Made by a program: the position numbers and the translations under genes. The notes under the pieces were generated by a model. It was not told the origin of the DNA. It ran no database searches and saw nothing but the letters and a program-made list of their open reading frames with translations. Positions 45,470-54,123 of a DNA stretch of 60,938 nt are shown here, in pieces (within the stretch, counting starts at the first letter, position 1; each line of letters begins with the position of its first letter). Origin of the DNA: Rhodospirillales bacterium (GTDB taxonomy: Bacteria; Pseudomonadota; Alphaproteobacteria; Reyranellales; Reyranellaceae); assembly GCA_016185145.1 (NCBI GenBank), contig JACPOB010000039.1:1-60938 (forward strand), written 5' to 3'.

Positions 45470-45489
45470 CGCGAGAGGGGTGTCTCGCG
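45470..45489 (+). promoter_or_regulatory. Hairpin abutting the aminotransferase ribosome-binding site
   Basis: CGCGAGA (45470-45476) and TCTCGCG (45483-45489) pair around GGGGTG. The AGGGAGG ribosome-binding site starts two bases later (45491). Such a hairpin could tune translation of the aminotransferase gene. The rest of the 252-base divergent gap shows no motif I can name. Confidence 0.35.
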
Positions 45490-45501
45490 AAGGGAGGCTA
45501 A

Positions 45502-46935
45502 ATGTCTCTGGCAGCGCCGGAGGAGTCGTCACTTGAATCTGCGTTCGTGTGCAACAAGTCGGAAAGCGTCCTGTCGGTCATCGAGAAGTGTCTCGATAAC
45601 GGATTGGGCTCCTGCCTGGTCGTCGGTGACGACCATCGCCTCATCGGCCGTATCTCGCTCGACGACATACGGCGGGCGCTGGCCGACGGCACCGCGATCG
45701 TCGACCCCACGCTGGGCTGGCATCCGGCGGGCAACATGATCAGCGCCAATTCTCTGCGCAACGACGTTGATCAGCAGGAAATCCTGCGACCGGTGGTCGA
45801 TTCGAGCGGCCACCTGACAGGGGTCCTGATCGATCGCTCGACGCGGCCCGTCCAGGTCGCAATGCCCCATATGACCAGCGAGGACTTCCGATCGGTGCTC
45901 GATGCATTCATCTCCGGATGGATTTCGAGCAAGGGGCCCTACGTCAACAAGTTCGAAGAGGACTTCAGCCGCTTCGTCGGCGTCCGGCACGGCGTGGCGG
46001 TCTCGAACGGCACCGTGGCGCTGCATCTCGCGCTGGTCGCGCTCGGCATCGGCCCCGGCGACGAGGTGATCGTCCCCGACCTCACCTTCGCCGCGACCAT
46101 CAACGCGGTGCTCTACTGCGGCGCCACCCCGGTGATCGTCGACGTCGACCGCCAGACCTGGTGCATGAGCCGCGAGACCGTCAAGCGTGCCTGCACGGCT
46201 GCGACCAAGGCGATCATTCCGGTCCATCTCTACGGCCGGCCGGCGGAGATCGGACCGATCACCGAGTTCGCCAGGAGCCGCGGTATTGCCGTGGTCGAGG
46301 ACTGCGCGGAAGCGCACGGTGCGCGCTATCGCGGCAAGGCGGTCGGGCAGTTCGGCGACGTGTCCTGCTTCTCCTTCTACGCCAACAAGATCGTGACCAC
46401 GGGCGAAGGCGGCATGTGCCTGACCAACTCGGCCGAGCTCGCGACCTCGCTACGCGTGCTGCGCGACCACGGCATGTCGCCGGACCGCTCCTACTGGCAT
46501 GAGCGGGTGGGCTTCAACTACCGCATCACCAACCTGCAGGCGGCGATCGGCCAATCGCAGATCTGGCGCGTCAACGAAGTGCTGCAGCGCAACGCCCGTA
46601 TCGCCGCGCTCTACCGGGAGGCGCTGAAGGACATTCCCGGCGTGCGGTTTCCGCCCCCTCTTCCCGACGAATACCGGCCCGTCGTGTGGATGACCTGCGT
46701 TCAGGTTCCGGCGGAGAAGCGCCTGCCGCTGATCCGCGCGGCGCACGAGGCCAAGATCGAGACGCGCCCCTTCTTCCATCCGCTCTCGGCCCTGCCGCCC
46801 TACGGCAAGTACGCCCGAGCCTGCCCCAACAGCATCGAGCTTTCCGCCACCGGCGTGAATTTGCCGACCTCGCACTCGGTCGACGAACAGGTGGTCGAGC
46901 GCGTCGCCCGGGTGTTTTACGACGTGTTCGCGTAG
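45502..46935 (+). CDS. CBS-domain fused DegT/DnrJ/EryC1/StrS aminotransferase
   Basis: A 477-residue fusion. Residues 1 to about 118 look like a pair of CBS domains (SVLSVIEKCLDNGLGSCLVV, DDHRLIGRISLDDIRRAL and RPVVDSSGHLTGVLID). The rest is a PLP sugar aminotransferase with SNGTVALHLAL, D267 in VVEDCAEAHG and the Schiff-base K296 in SFYANKIVTTGEGG. It would convert a nucleotide-linked keto sugar into an amino sugar, with the CBS part possibly sensing a nucleotide. AGGGAGG lies four bases before the ATG. The following flavoprotein starts 15 bases after its stop. Confidence 0.9.
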   Translation: MSLAAPEESSLESAFVCNKSESVLSVIEKCLDNGLGSCLVVGDDHRLIGRISLDDIRRALADGTAIVDPTLGWHPAGNMISANSLRNDVDQQEILRPVVDSSGHLTGVLIDRSTRPVQVAMPHMTSEDFRSVLDAFISGWISSKGPYVNKFEEDFSRFVGVRHGVAVSNGTVALHLALVALGIGPGDEVIVPDLTFAATINAVLYCGATPVIVDVDRQTWCMSRETVKRACTAATKAIIPVHLYGRPAEIGPITEFARSRGIAVVEDCAEAHGARYRGKAVGQFGDVSCFSFYANKIVTTGEGGMCLTNSAELATSLRVLRDHGMSPDRSYWHERVGFNYRITNLQAAIGQSQIWRVNEVLQRNARIAALYREALKDIPGVRFPPPLPDEYRPVVWMTCVQVPAEKRLPLIRAAHEAKIETRPFFHPLSALPPYGKYARACPNSIELSATGVNLPTSHSVDEQVVERVARVFYDVFA

Positions 46936-46950
46936 CGGAGGCGACGTCGC

Positions 46951-48267
46951 ATGTTGTCATCGGTCATCATCGGCGGCGGCCCGGGCGGCCTCGGGCCGAT
47001 CATCTGGGCGGCGCAGCATGGATTGCTGCCCGACTGGCTCGACCGCGGCGTTGCCGTGGTCGATCGCCAGGGTCATCTCGGCGGCACGCTGGGGCGGTTC
47101 GGCATTCATTCGGATTCGCTCGGCGGCTCCTATCTCGAATGCCTGGAAGCGGCGGGCCTGCCCGCCGAGCTGAGACCGTTGCGAGACGAACCGGTGGCGC
47201 ATGAGATGGCGCGGTATCGCGACAGCTTCCCGCCGCTCGTGCTGGTCGACCGCTACATGCGGCACATCGGCGTTGCGCTTGCCGGCATGCTCGCCGAGCG
47301 CTCGGCCCTGCATCTCTGCACCGAGGCCCAGGCGATCCATCTGCGGCCCGACGGTTCCGTCGAGGTCGAGATCACCGGACCCGATGGCGGAGCGAACGTG
47401 CTGGCCGCCCGCTCCGCCGTCGTGGCCCTGGGCGGGCGCCAGCGCTGGATGCACGGCGAACTGAAGCCCGGCCTGACGTTGGCGAACTGTCGGATGCGCG
47501 AAGTCATGCCGTCGGATCGCGCGCTCTCGACCGCCGGCCTCCAGGAGGCTGATCGGATACTCGCCGATGTCGGCCGGCGGCGGATCCTGATCCTCGGCGG
47601 CTCGCACAGCGCTTATTCGGTGGCCGGCGCCTTCCTTGGACTGGCCGGCGCCGAGCGCCTGGCCGAAGGGCAGATCGTCATCCTGCAGCGGCGCGAGCCG
47701 CGCATCTTCTATCCCGATCGCGAGGCCGCGCAGGAGGACCGCTACGACGTCGCGCCCGGGGACATCTGCCCACGCACCCAGAGGGTCAACCGCATGGGCG
47801 GGCTGCGCGGCTTCGGCCGCGAGATGTGGCGTCAGATTGCGCTACGTCCGCGCGCCAAGCCCGAGCCGCGGGTCGTCACCATGGACATGCAGCGCCTTGG
47901 TGCCGACGAGCTCGGCGCAATGATCGCCGAAGCGGCGCTGGTCGTGCCGAGCTTCGGCTATCGCTCGGAGACGCTGCCGGTGTTCGACGCCGGCGGCGAG
48001 CGGCTCACGCTCAACGCCGAGCTCGGCGGCGTCGCTGTCGGCGAGCAGAGTCGCCTGCTGCTGAGCGAAGGGGGAAGCCTGCCCAATCTGTTCGGCATCG
48101 GATTGGGCACCGGCTACAAGCTGCCGACCAGCATGGGCGGCGAGCCCAACTTCGACGGTCAGGCCAACAGCCTTTGGCTGTATCACAACGACATCGGCGC
48201 GATCATCTATCGCGCGATCCATGAGCTGGAGCGTCACCCTGCCGGCGCAGCGGCCGTCGCTGCGTAG
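46951..48267 (+). CDS. FAD/NAD(P)-binding flavoprotein of unknown specificity
   Basis: A 438-residue protein with an N-terminal FAD motif IIGGGPGGLGPIIWAA and a second dinucleotide motif ILGGSHSAYSVAGAFLG near residue 213, an arrangement seen in flavin N-monooxygenases (ornithine/lysine hydroxylase type) and related oxidases. The C-terminal FGIGLGTGYKLP closes the FAD site. Overall length fits, but the ATG motif of N-hydroxylases was not identified. Being in an amino-sugar gene cluster, N-oxidation of a sugar amine is one possibility (inference). Confidence 0.7.
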   Translation: MLSSVIIGGGPGGLGPIIWAAQHGLLPDWLDRGVAVVDRQGHLGGTLGRFGIHSDSLGGSYLECLEAAGLPAELRPLRDEPVAHEMARYRDSFPPLVLVDRYMRHIGVALAGMLAERSALHLCTEAQAIHLRPDGSVEVEITGPDGGANVLAARSAVVALGGRQRWMHGELKPGLTLANCRMREVMPSDRALSTAGLQEADRILADVGRRRILILGGSHSAYSVAGAFLGLAGAERLAEGQIVILQRREPRIFYPDREAAQEDRYDVAPGDICPRTQRVNRMGGLRGFGREMWRQIALRPRAKPEPRVVTMDMQRLGADELGAMIAEAALVVPSFGYRSETLPVFDAGGERLTLNAELGGVAVGEQSRLLLSEGGSLPNLFGIGLGTGYKLPTSMGGEPNFDGQANSLWLYHNDIGAIIYRAIHELERHPAGAAAVAA

Positions 48268-48340
48268 AGCGCACGGACGAACCTCACGGAGTCGTGAGCT
48301 TGTCACGGCCTAGTCACCGCGGCTGAGACGCAACCACGGT

Positions 48341-49423
48341 ATGGCTGTTGCGATGCTCGGGACAACCAAGCGGGGCGCCTACGTGCGAGCAGGAACGGAA
48401 CGCATCGCCAGCCTTGACGTTCTGCGCGGTTTTGCAGCCGGTGCGGTGATGCTCCATCACCACGGCCAGTACTACGACGTCCTGTATCCGGGCCGCATCC
48501 CGCTGTCCGTCGATCTCGGGCCCGGCCACTTCGGCGTCGAGCTGTTCTTCATCATCAGCGGTTTCGTGATCCTGATGACGATCGAACGCAAGAAGACGGT
48601 GCGCGAGTTCGCGATCTCGCGCGTGGCGCGCCTGATGCCGGCCTTCCTGGCCGCGCTGATCCTGGCCACCGTGATTCGCTCCCTGTCGCCGGTGCCGTTG
48701 CTCGACACGCCGACCGTGCCGCAGTTCCTCGCCAACCTCACCATGGCACCGAACCTGCTCGGCCAGACCGGCATGGACATGCCCTATTGGACGCTGACCT
48801 ACGAGCTGGTGTTCTACGTCGGCATGGGACTGCTCCTGGCGATCGGCATGCTGCGCTGGACCGAATGGTTCGGCCTGCTGGCCGTCGCCGTGAGCTGTCT
48901 TTTCATCGCCACGCTCGACGTGCGGCTGCACCATCGCAGCTCGATCCTGCTGCTGGTCTACTACAGCAACTTCTTCCTGATCGGCATCTGCCTCTATCGC
49001 ATCCATGCCCAAACGGCGCGGCCGATCACATGGTTGGCACTGGTCGTGGCCGTCGCGGTGACGGCGCTTGGCGGCGGCGAGAAGTCGTTCGACACGCCGG
49101 GACGCGTCTACCTGCCGCTTGCGATCGCCTTCACGGCGTTGGTCTGGTTCGCCATCAGCCGCCACGGCAGATGGCTCGTCTGGCGGCCCCTCGTATTCCT
49201 GGGACAGATCTCCTATCCGCTCTACCTCGTTCATGTCGCGCTGGGCTTCCTGATCATCCGTTGGGCCGCGGCGCGGGGCTGGGGCACACTCGAGGGCGTC
49301 GTCGCCGCCGGCGTTGTCTCCCTGATCGCGGCGACCCTGATGCATTACTGCATCGAGCTGCCCGGCGGACGATGGCTGCGGACGGCGTTGAGTCGTAGAC
49401 AGCCACCGGCGATCGCGGCCTAA
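48341..49423 (+). CDS. Acyltransferase 3 family protein (OafA-like)
   Basis: A 360-residue membrane protein with about ten helices. It begins with the family signature RIASLDVLRGFAAGAVMLHH, whose Arg and His are conserved, and has FFIISGFVILMTIERKKTV with the SRVARLMPAF stretch after it. Such enzymes O-acylate sugars of surface polysaccharides or antibiotics. ATG 48341 lacks a strong ribosome-binding site; ATG 48353 is also possible. Last gene of the rightward glycan-type cluster. Confidence 0.9.
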   Translation: MAVAMLGTTKRGAYVRAGTERIASLDVLRGFAAGAVMLHHHGQYYDVLYPGRIPLSVDLGPGHFGVELFFIISGFVILMTIERKKTVREFAISRVARLMPAFLAALILATVIRSLSPVPLLDTPTVPQFLANLTMAPNLLGQTGMDMPYWTLTYELVFYVGMGLLLAIGMLRWTEWFGLLAVAVSCLFIATLDVRLHHRSSILLLVYYSNFFLIGICLYRIHAQTARPITWLALVVAVAVTALGGGEKSFDTPGRVYLPLAIAFTALVWFAISRHGRWLVWRPLVFLGQISYPLYLVHVALGFLIIRWAAARGWGTLEGVVAAGVVSLIAATLMHYCIELPGGRWLRTALSRRQPPAIAA

Positions 49424-49463
49424 AGGTCCCTCGCCGCGCTCGGGACGACAGCCATGTCGTCCC
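49423..49463. repeat. Half copy of family D plus short hairpin
   Basis: The right arm of family D (AAGGTCCCTCGC, then GCGCTCGGGACGACAG) directly follows the acyltransferase stop. There is no matching left arm. Its last bases form a perfect nine-base hairpin, GGGACGACA with TGTCGTCCC (49442-49463), between convergent genes, which could end transcription in both directions. Confidence 0.7.
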
Positions 49464-49464
49464 C

Positions 49465-49881
49465 TCAGCCGACGAGCCGCTTCCTCACTTCGACAGGAAT
49501 CGGCACCGCTTTCAACGAGCGCGCATCGCCTTCCTTCTCCGCCCAGATGCGCGTTTCGGTGCCCTCGGCGGCGATCTGGCCGGAGGCGTCGCGGAAGACG
49601 TGGCTGATGGTGAAGGAGCTGCGGCCGAAGCGCGAGACGCGACTTTCGACCAAAAGCTTCTCACCGGGCTGCGAGGCGCGCTTGAACGAGCACTCGGCGG
49701 CGACCAGCGGCGTGCCCTCCTTCCATCCGTCGCGCGTATCGTTGTGTCCGACGCCGGCGGCCGCCAGCAGCCGGTGGCTCGCCTGGTCACACCAGCGGAA
49801 GTAGGACGGGTAGTAGACGATGCCGGCGGGGTCGCAGTCGCCCCATTCGACGGTTACCTCGTGGCGGGAGACCAGGGTCAT
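49465..49881 (-). CDS. Acyl-CoA thioesterase, 4-hydroxybenzoyl-CoA thioesterase type
   Basis: A 138-residue hotdog-fold protein. The active-site segment VEWGDCDPAGIVYYPSYF contains D17, the same number and context as the catalytic Asp of Pseudomonas 4-hydroxybenzoyl-CoA thioesterase. It would hydrolyse an aromatic or medium acyl-CoA. Last gene in an operon led by indolepyruvate-type oxidoreductase subunits, so arylacetyl-CoA is a possible substrate. Confidence 0.9.
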   Translation of the reverse strand: MTLVSRHEVTVEWGDCDPAGIVYYPSYFRWCDQASHRLLAAAGVGHNDTRDGWKEGTPLVAAECSFKRASQPGEKLLVESRVSRFGRSSFTISHVFRDASGQIAAEGTETRIWAEKEGDARSLKAVPIPVEVRKRLVG

Positions 49882-49884
49882 GAC

Positions 49885-50313
49885 CTAGGCCTCGACCGGC
49901 TTGCCGGTGATGTAGGTCGTGCCGGTCATCGCAGCGACCAGCCTGCCGTCGCCGCGGACGATGTCGATCCGGTAGTTCGACAGCCTGCTGGTGCGCGCGA
50001 TCTCCACCGCCGTCGCCGTCAGGACGTCGCCCGCGTGAGCCGGCAGGCTGTAAAGGATGTGCGAATCGATGCTGGCCGACATGATGCCCTGCGAGTTGCT
50101 GGCATACCCCATGGCGGCGTCCGCCAGGGTGAAGGTCAGGCCGCCATGAGCGACACCGATGAAGTTGATGTGGCGCTCCTCGAGCCTAACACGGCTGACC
50201 GCGCGGCCGAGCGACGCCTCGACGATCTCGATACCCAGCGATCGCGCAAAACTGTCGCGCGCGGCCAACGCGAAGACGTCGATCGCGGCCGGCTGCTGCT
50301 CTCCATTCTTCAT
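49885..50313 (-). CDS. PaaI-type hotdog thioesterase
   Basis: A 142-residue hotdog protein with the PaaI motif NFIGVAHGGLTFTLADAAMGYAS, which holds the Gly-rich turn and active-site Asp. PaaI enzymes release CoA from dead-end phenylacetyl-CoA intermediates. ATG 50313 was chosen because GGAGTAGAG lies upstream; ATG 50337 would overlap the previous gene. It is three bases from the second thioesterase gene. Confidence 0.88.
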   Translation of the reverse strand: MKNGEQQPAAIDVFALAARDSFARSLGIEIVEASLGRAVSRVRLEERHINFIGVAHGGLTFTLADAAMGYASNSQGIMSASIDSHILYSLPAHAGDVLTATAVEIARTSRLSNYRIDIVRGDGRLVAAMTGTTYITGKPVEA

Positions 50314-50323
50314 CACGTTCGCT

Positions 50324-51826
50324 CTACTCCGCAGCATGCCGCAGCGATGGCATCGCAGCGGCGATTGACGTCAGGGTCCTGGACAGGGCGTCGCCGTCCG
50401 GATCCGCCAGGGCCGCCACGCGGGCGCTGGCGACGGCATCGGCCGCCGCGCGCGGGGCCATGCGGTTCGCCAGGGCAGGCTCGATCACCTCGGCCGTGAT
50501 GCGCCGGTAGTTGGCCAGTCCGCGCTTATACGTGTCGCCGTAGCCCTTGATCAGACGCGCGCACTCCGCGATCTCGCGCGCCAGGTCGACATTGGTGCGC
50601 CCCGCCGCGCGGATCTGCTCGAGCCAGCGGTCGATCTCCGCCTGCTCCTCGGCGAAGCGATAGGTCTTGGGCCGCCATGACTGCAGGCCGGCCACCAGCC
50701 GCAGGCGCAGGAAGCCGAGCACGGTGGTCGAGCGTAGATGCATTGAAAAGTAGGTTTTGCCCAGCCGTCCGGTGCGCTCGCCCCACGCCAGCAAACGCCT
50801 GGCCCAGGTCGGAGGGAGGATGGCGGCGATCTCCTCGATGCCGGGCTTGAAATGCTCGGTGATCTCCACCGGCTCGCCATCCCCGGCGCGCAGCTCGGCA
50901 CGCACGCGCGCCAATCGCTCGGGTGAGGTCTTCGCCTGGGCGACGCGGATCACGTCCTCGAACGACATGCGCACCGCCAGATGCCGCGCCGTCTCGCGCA
51001 AAAGCTCGGTCGAGCCCAGCGCGTGCACCGTGTCCAGCCGGTTCAGGTACCACTCGGCGTACCGGCGATCCTGATAGGCCGTGAGACGGCGCATGCCCTC
51101 CTCGATCACGTCCAGAGACGGCGCAGGATACGCACGCCGGGCGCGCGCCAGCAGATCCTCCATGCCCTGCGCCGCGGCCTGCCGCTTGCGATGCTCGCGC
51201 ACGACCTGGGCAAGCTCGCCGCGGGCATGGCCACGGCCGAAGGCGAAGGCCGCGAGGTTGGTGTCGACGGCCTTGCCGCCGTGGCGGATCGCGGCCTCGA
51301 AGGCGGCATCGGGAATCGGCAGCCGGCCCGAACCCGCCAGCGCGCCCAGCAGCACTGCGTTGATGACGCCGCCCGACTCCTCGGCCGCCTGGTCCATATC
51401 GAACAGGATCTGCTCCTTGCTGCGTTCCTTCACCGCGCGCAGCAGGCGGCCGACATCGAAACTGCCGTCGCCCATCGCCATGCGCTCGCCGATCGCCAGC
51501 ACACGATGCGTCGAGGCGATCAGGGTGGTGCGGTCGGGCGTGACGAAGCCGTTGAAGATCATGCGGCCGGCTTCGAGGAGCTCGGTCGCCAGCGCCACGT
51601 CGACCTCGCCGATCGCCGGATTGAGCGCCAGCACCGAAGGCTCGCCGGCCCGTGTCGGCATGACTTCGAGATAATAAGTCGTGGCGCCGGTGCGCTGGGC
51701 CACGCCCGGGATCTGCGTGGCCTGCACCGCGAGCCCCTGGCCCTGCGCCGCCGTGACGATCCAGTCGCACAGCACGCCGCCGCCATCGCCACCCAGGGCA
51801 CCGACCAGGATGGTGATGGGCTTCAT
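50324..51826 (-). CDS. iorB: Indolepyruvate oxidoreductase beta-type subunit, extended
   Basis: A 500-residue protein. The N-terminal 200 residues form the gamma-type domain of 2-oxoacid:acceptor oxidoreductases (ITILVGALGGDGGGVLCDWI, then ESGGVINAVLLGALAG). The C-terminal 300 residues are a helical extension found on many proteobacterial IorB proteins and of unknown role. With the alpha subunit it would oxidatively decarboxylate an aryl pyruvate to an aryl-acetyl-CoA. A family B repeat fills the 130-base gap to the alpha subunit gene. Confidence 0.88.
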   Translation of the reverse strand: MKPITILVGALGGDGGGVLCDWIVTAAQGQGLAVQATQIPGVAQRTGATTYYLEVMPTRAGEPSVLALNPAIGEVDVALATELLEAGRMIFNGFVTPDRTTLIASTHRVLAIGERMAMGDGSFDVGRLLRAVKERSKEQILFDMDQAAEESGGVINAVLLGALAGSGRLPIPDAAFEAAIRHGGKAVDTNLAAFAFGRGHARGELAQVVREHRKRQAAAQGMEDLLARARRAYPAPSLDVIEEGMRRLTAYQDRRYAEWYLNRLDTVHALGSTELLRETARHLAVRMSFEDVIRVAQAKTSPERLARVRAELRAGDGEPVEITEHFKPGIEEIAAILPPTWARRLLAWGERTGRLGKTYFSMHLRSTTVLGFLRLRLVAGLQSWRPKTYRFAEEQAEIDRWLEQIRAAGRTNVDLAREIAECARLIKGYGDTYKRGLANYRRITAEVIEPALANRMAPRAAADAVASARVAALADPDGDALSRTLTSIAAAMPSLRHAAE

Positions 51827-51845
51827 GGGAGTGCGGACTCAAGCT

Positions 51846-51953
51846 CTTCCGGACCGCGCGCATCCTGCGCGCTCAGATTCATGAGCGCGCAGGATGCGCG
51901 CGGTCCGCAAGACGAAGAGATGAGCGGGCGGGACGCCCGCGGTCCGAACATGA
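51846..51953. repeat. Family B palindrome followed by an extra half unit
   Basis: CTTCCGGACC (51846) pairs with GGTCCGCAAG (to 51911); both tips are of the GCGCGCAGGATGCGCGC type. Immediately after comes a lone right half (TGAGCGGGCGGGACGCCCGC with GGTCCG, 51920-51946), with no left partner. It lies between the two oxidoreductase subunit genes. Confidence 0.88.
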
Positions 51954-51956
51954 AGC

Positions 51957-54107
51957 TCACGCCATCGCTCCGATCACCGCCGTTCGGAAGCGCCACTTCA
52001 GGCGGTCCCACCAGGTTGCGTTCTGGACGATGTCGGCCTTGTAGAAGGACGGGCAGAGCACGGCGGCGTCGGCGACCTCGCCGCACAGGCCGCAGCCGAC
52101 GCAGCCGTTGTTGACGTGGGCGACCGGATCCGAGCGCAGCGGATCCGGACTTGGCTTGACCACCAGCGAGGGACAGCCCGACAGGCGGATACAGGAGTGA
52201 TCGCCGGTGCAGATCTCGTCGTCGATGCCGAAGCGGGTGCGCACGACGCGCTCTCCTCGCTTCAGTTGCGCGGCGATCTGCGGGCGGATGCGACGCTGGC
52301 GGGCGAGCTGGCACTCGCCGTCGGCCACGATCACCTTCAGCCCCTTGTCGTCGCTGCTCATGGCCTCGCGCAGGGTCGCAAGCATGGTGCCGACATTGTA
52401 GGTGCGGATGGTGCGCAGCCATTTCACGCCCATCGCCTTCAAGGTCGCGGCGATATCGGAGGTCGTCTCGCCGTCGCGGCGGTTGCCCGACGTGTTGGGG
52501 ATGAACTGCGCGCCGGTGGCCGAGGTATAGCCGTTCTGCATGATCACCAGCACGCGGTCACCGCGGTTGAACATCGCCGAGGCCACGCCGCTCAGCAGCC
52601 CGTTGTGCCAGAAGCCGCCGTCGCCCATCACCGAGATGGTGCGCTTCTGCATCACCGGCGCCACGGCGCCAGCGGCGGCAAGCGACATGCCGAATCCCAG
52701 GATCGAGTTGCCGAGATTGAACGGCGCCAGGGTCGCGAAGGAGTGGCAACCAATGTCGCTCGAGATGTGAACCTTGCCGACCTCGCGCTCGAGCAGTTTT
52801 ATCGCCGAGAATACCGGACGTTCGGGACAGCCGACGCAGAAGCCGGGCGGCCTGAGCGGCAACGGTCCGCCCAGCAGGCGCTGGGCCTCGGCGCGGCCGG
52901 CACGCGCCGCCTCGAAGCGCTCGCGCGGCCTGGAAAGGTCGATGTCGTTGGCCGACTGGGCGAAGAACTTCAGCAAGCCGTCGGTCACCACTTCGGCGGT
53001 GTATTCGCCCGCCATCGGCAGGACGTCCTTGCCGTAGATCCTGGTGTCGATGTCGCGCTTGCGCAGGATCGCGTGGACCGCCTGCTCGATGTAGTCGGGT
53101 CCGCCCTCCTCGACGATCAGGACGGCGCGCTTGCCCTTGCAGAAATCCACGATCTGATCGGGCACCAGCGGATGCGTGACGTTCAGCACCAGGGTCGGGA
53201 CCTTGCCATCGACCTCGAGCCGGTCGAGGCCGCGCAGCAGCACGTTGGTGATGCCGCCCTGCACGATGATGCCGAGGTCGGAGCGTTCGCCGGCCAGGCA
53301 TTCATTCAGGCCGTGCTCGACGATGAAGCGCTCTGCGGCGGGCTGACGAACCTCGACCTTGATCTTCTCCTGCACGTAGGTCGACGGCGGATGGGAGATG
53401 CGCGCGTAGTCGTGCGGCGCCGGCTCGGCGAGCCGCCGGTTGCGCGACACCGGCGGCGGCCTGTTGTCCTTTGCGACGAACTCTCCGGTGACGTGGCAGG
53501 CACGGATGCGCAGCTCCATCATCACCGGCGTGCTGGTCGCCTCCGAGAGCTCGAAGGCCTTCTCGGTGCAGCGCACGATCGACGGCAGGTTGGGCCTGGG
53601 ATCCATCAGCCACACCGACGATTTCAGCGCATAGGCGTGCGCCCGTTCCTGGATGATCGAGGCGCCCTCGCCGTAATCCTCGCCGACCACGATCAGTGCG
53701 CCGCCGATGACGCCCGGCGATGCGAGGTTGCTGAGCGCATCGGCCGCCACGTTGGTGCCGACGATCGACTTCCAGGTGACGCAGCCACGCAACGGATAGT
53801 TGATCGAGGCGCCCAGCAGGGCCGCTGCCGAGGCTTCGTTGGTGCAGGTCTCCAGATGCACGCCGAGCTCGTCGAGCAGGTCCTGCGATTCGACCAGCAC
53901 GTCGACCAGATGCGAGACCGGCGCGCCCTGGTAGCCGCCGACATAGGCCACACCCGATTGCAGGATCGCCTTGGTGACCGCGAGGATGCCCTCGCCGCGG
54001 AAAACCTCGCCCTCGCCCAGGCGCAGCGCCCGCACTTCCTCGGCGAAGGATCGTTCCGGATTGGTCCGCTGGGCGACGGGAATCTGGGCTGCCGGCTGGT
54101 CGAGCAT
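51957..54107 (-). CDS. iorA: Indolepyruvate ferredoxin oxidoreductase alpha subunit
   Basis: A 716-residue thiamine-diphosphate enzyme. It has the N-terminal pyrimidine-binding domain (GYQGAPVSHLVDVL, TCTNEASAAALLGAS), the central TPP/Mg domain (MGDGGFWHNGLLSG then QNGYTSATGAQ) and a C-terminal ferredoxin-like region with Cys-rich runs ICTGDHSCIRLSGCPS and NNGCVGCGLCGEVADAAVLC. These would hold iron-sulfur clusters. It oxidises indolepyruvate or a related aryl pyruvate. First gene of the operon with IorB and two thioesterases. Confidence 0.92.
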   Translation of the reverse strand: MLDQPAAQIPVAQRTNPERSFAEEVRALRLGEGEVFRGEGILAVTKAILQSGVAYVGGYQGAPVSHLVDVLVESQDLLDELGVHLETCTNEASAAALLGASINYPLRGCVTWKSIVGTNVAADALSNLASPGVIGGALIVVGEDYGEGASIIQERAHAYALKSSVWLMDPRPNLPSIVRCTEKAFELSEATSTPVMMELRIRACHVTGEFVAKDNRPPPVSRNRRLAEPAPHDYARISHPPSTYVQEKIKVEVRQPAAERFIVEHGLNECLAGERSDLGIIVQGGITNVLLRGLDRLEVDGKVPTLVLNVTHPLVPDQIVDFCKGKRAVLIVEEGGPDYIEQAVHAILRKRDIDTRIYGKDVLPMAGEYTAEVVTDGLLKFFAQSANDIDLSRPRERFEAARAGRAEAQRLLGGPLPLRPPGFCVGCPERPVFSAIKLLEREVGKVHISSDIGCHSFATLAPFNLGNSILGFGMSLAAAGAVAPVMQKRTISVMGDGGFWHNGLLSGVASAMFNRGDRVLVIMQNGYTSATGAQFIPNTSGNRRDGETTSDIAATLKAMGVKWLRTIRTYNVGTMLATLREAMSSDDKGLKVIVADGECQLARQRRIRPQIAAQLKRGERVVRTRFGIDDEICTGDHSCIRLSGCPSLVVKPSPDPLRSDPVAHVNNGCVGCGLCGEVADAAVLCPSFYKADIVQNATWWDRLKWRFRTAVIGAMA

Positions 54108-54123
54108 GGAGCGACTATAAGGG

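Noticed and set aside
45250..45501. Sigma-54 promoter in the glycosyltransferase-aminotransferase gap
   Set aside because: TGGC occurs, but not with the correctly spaced TGC element.
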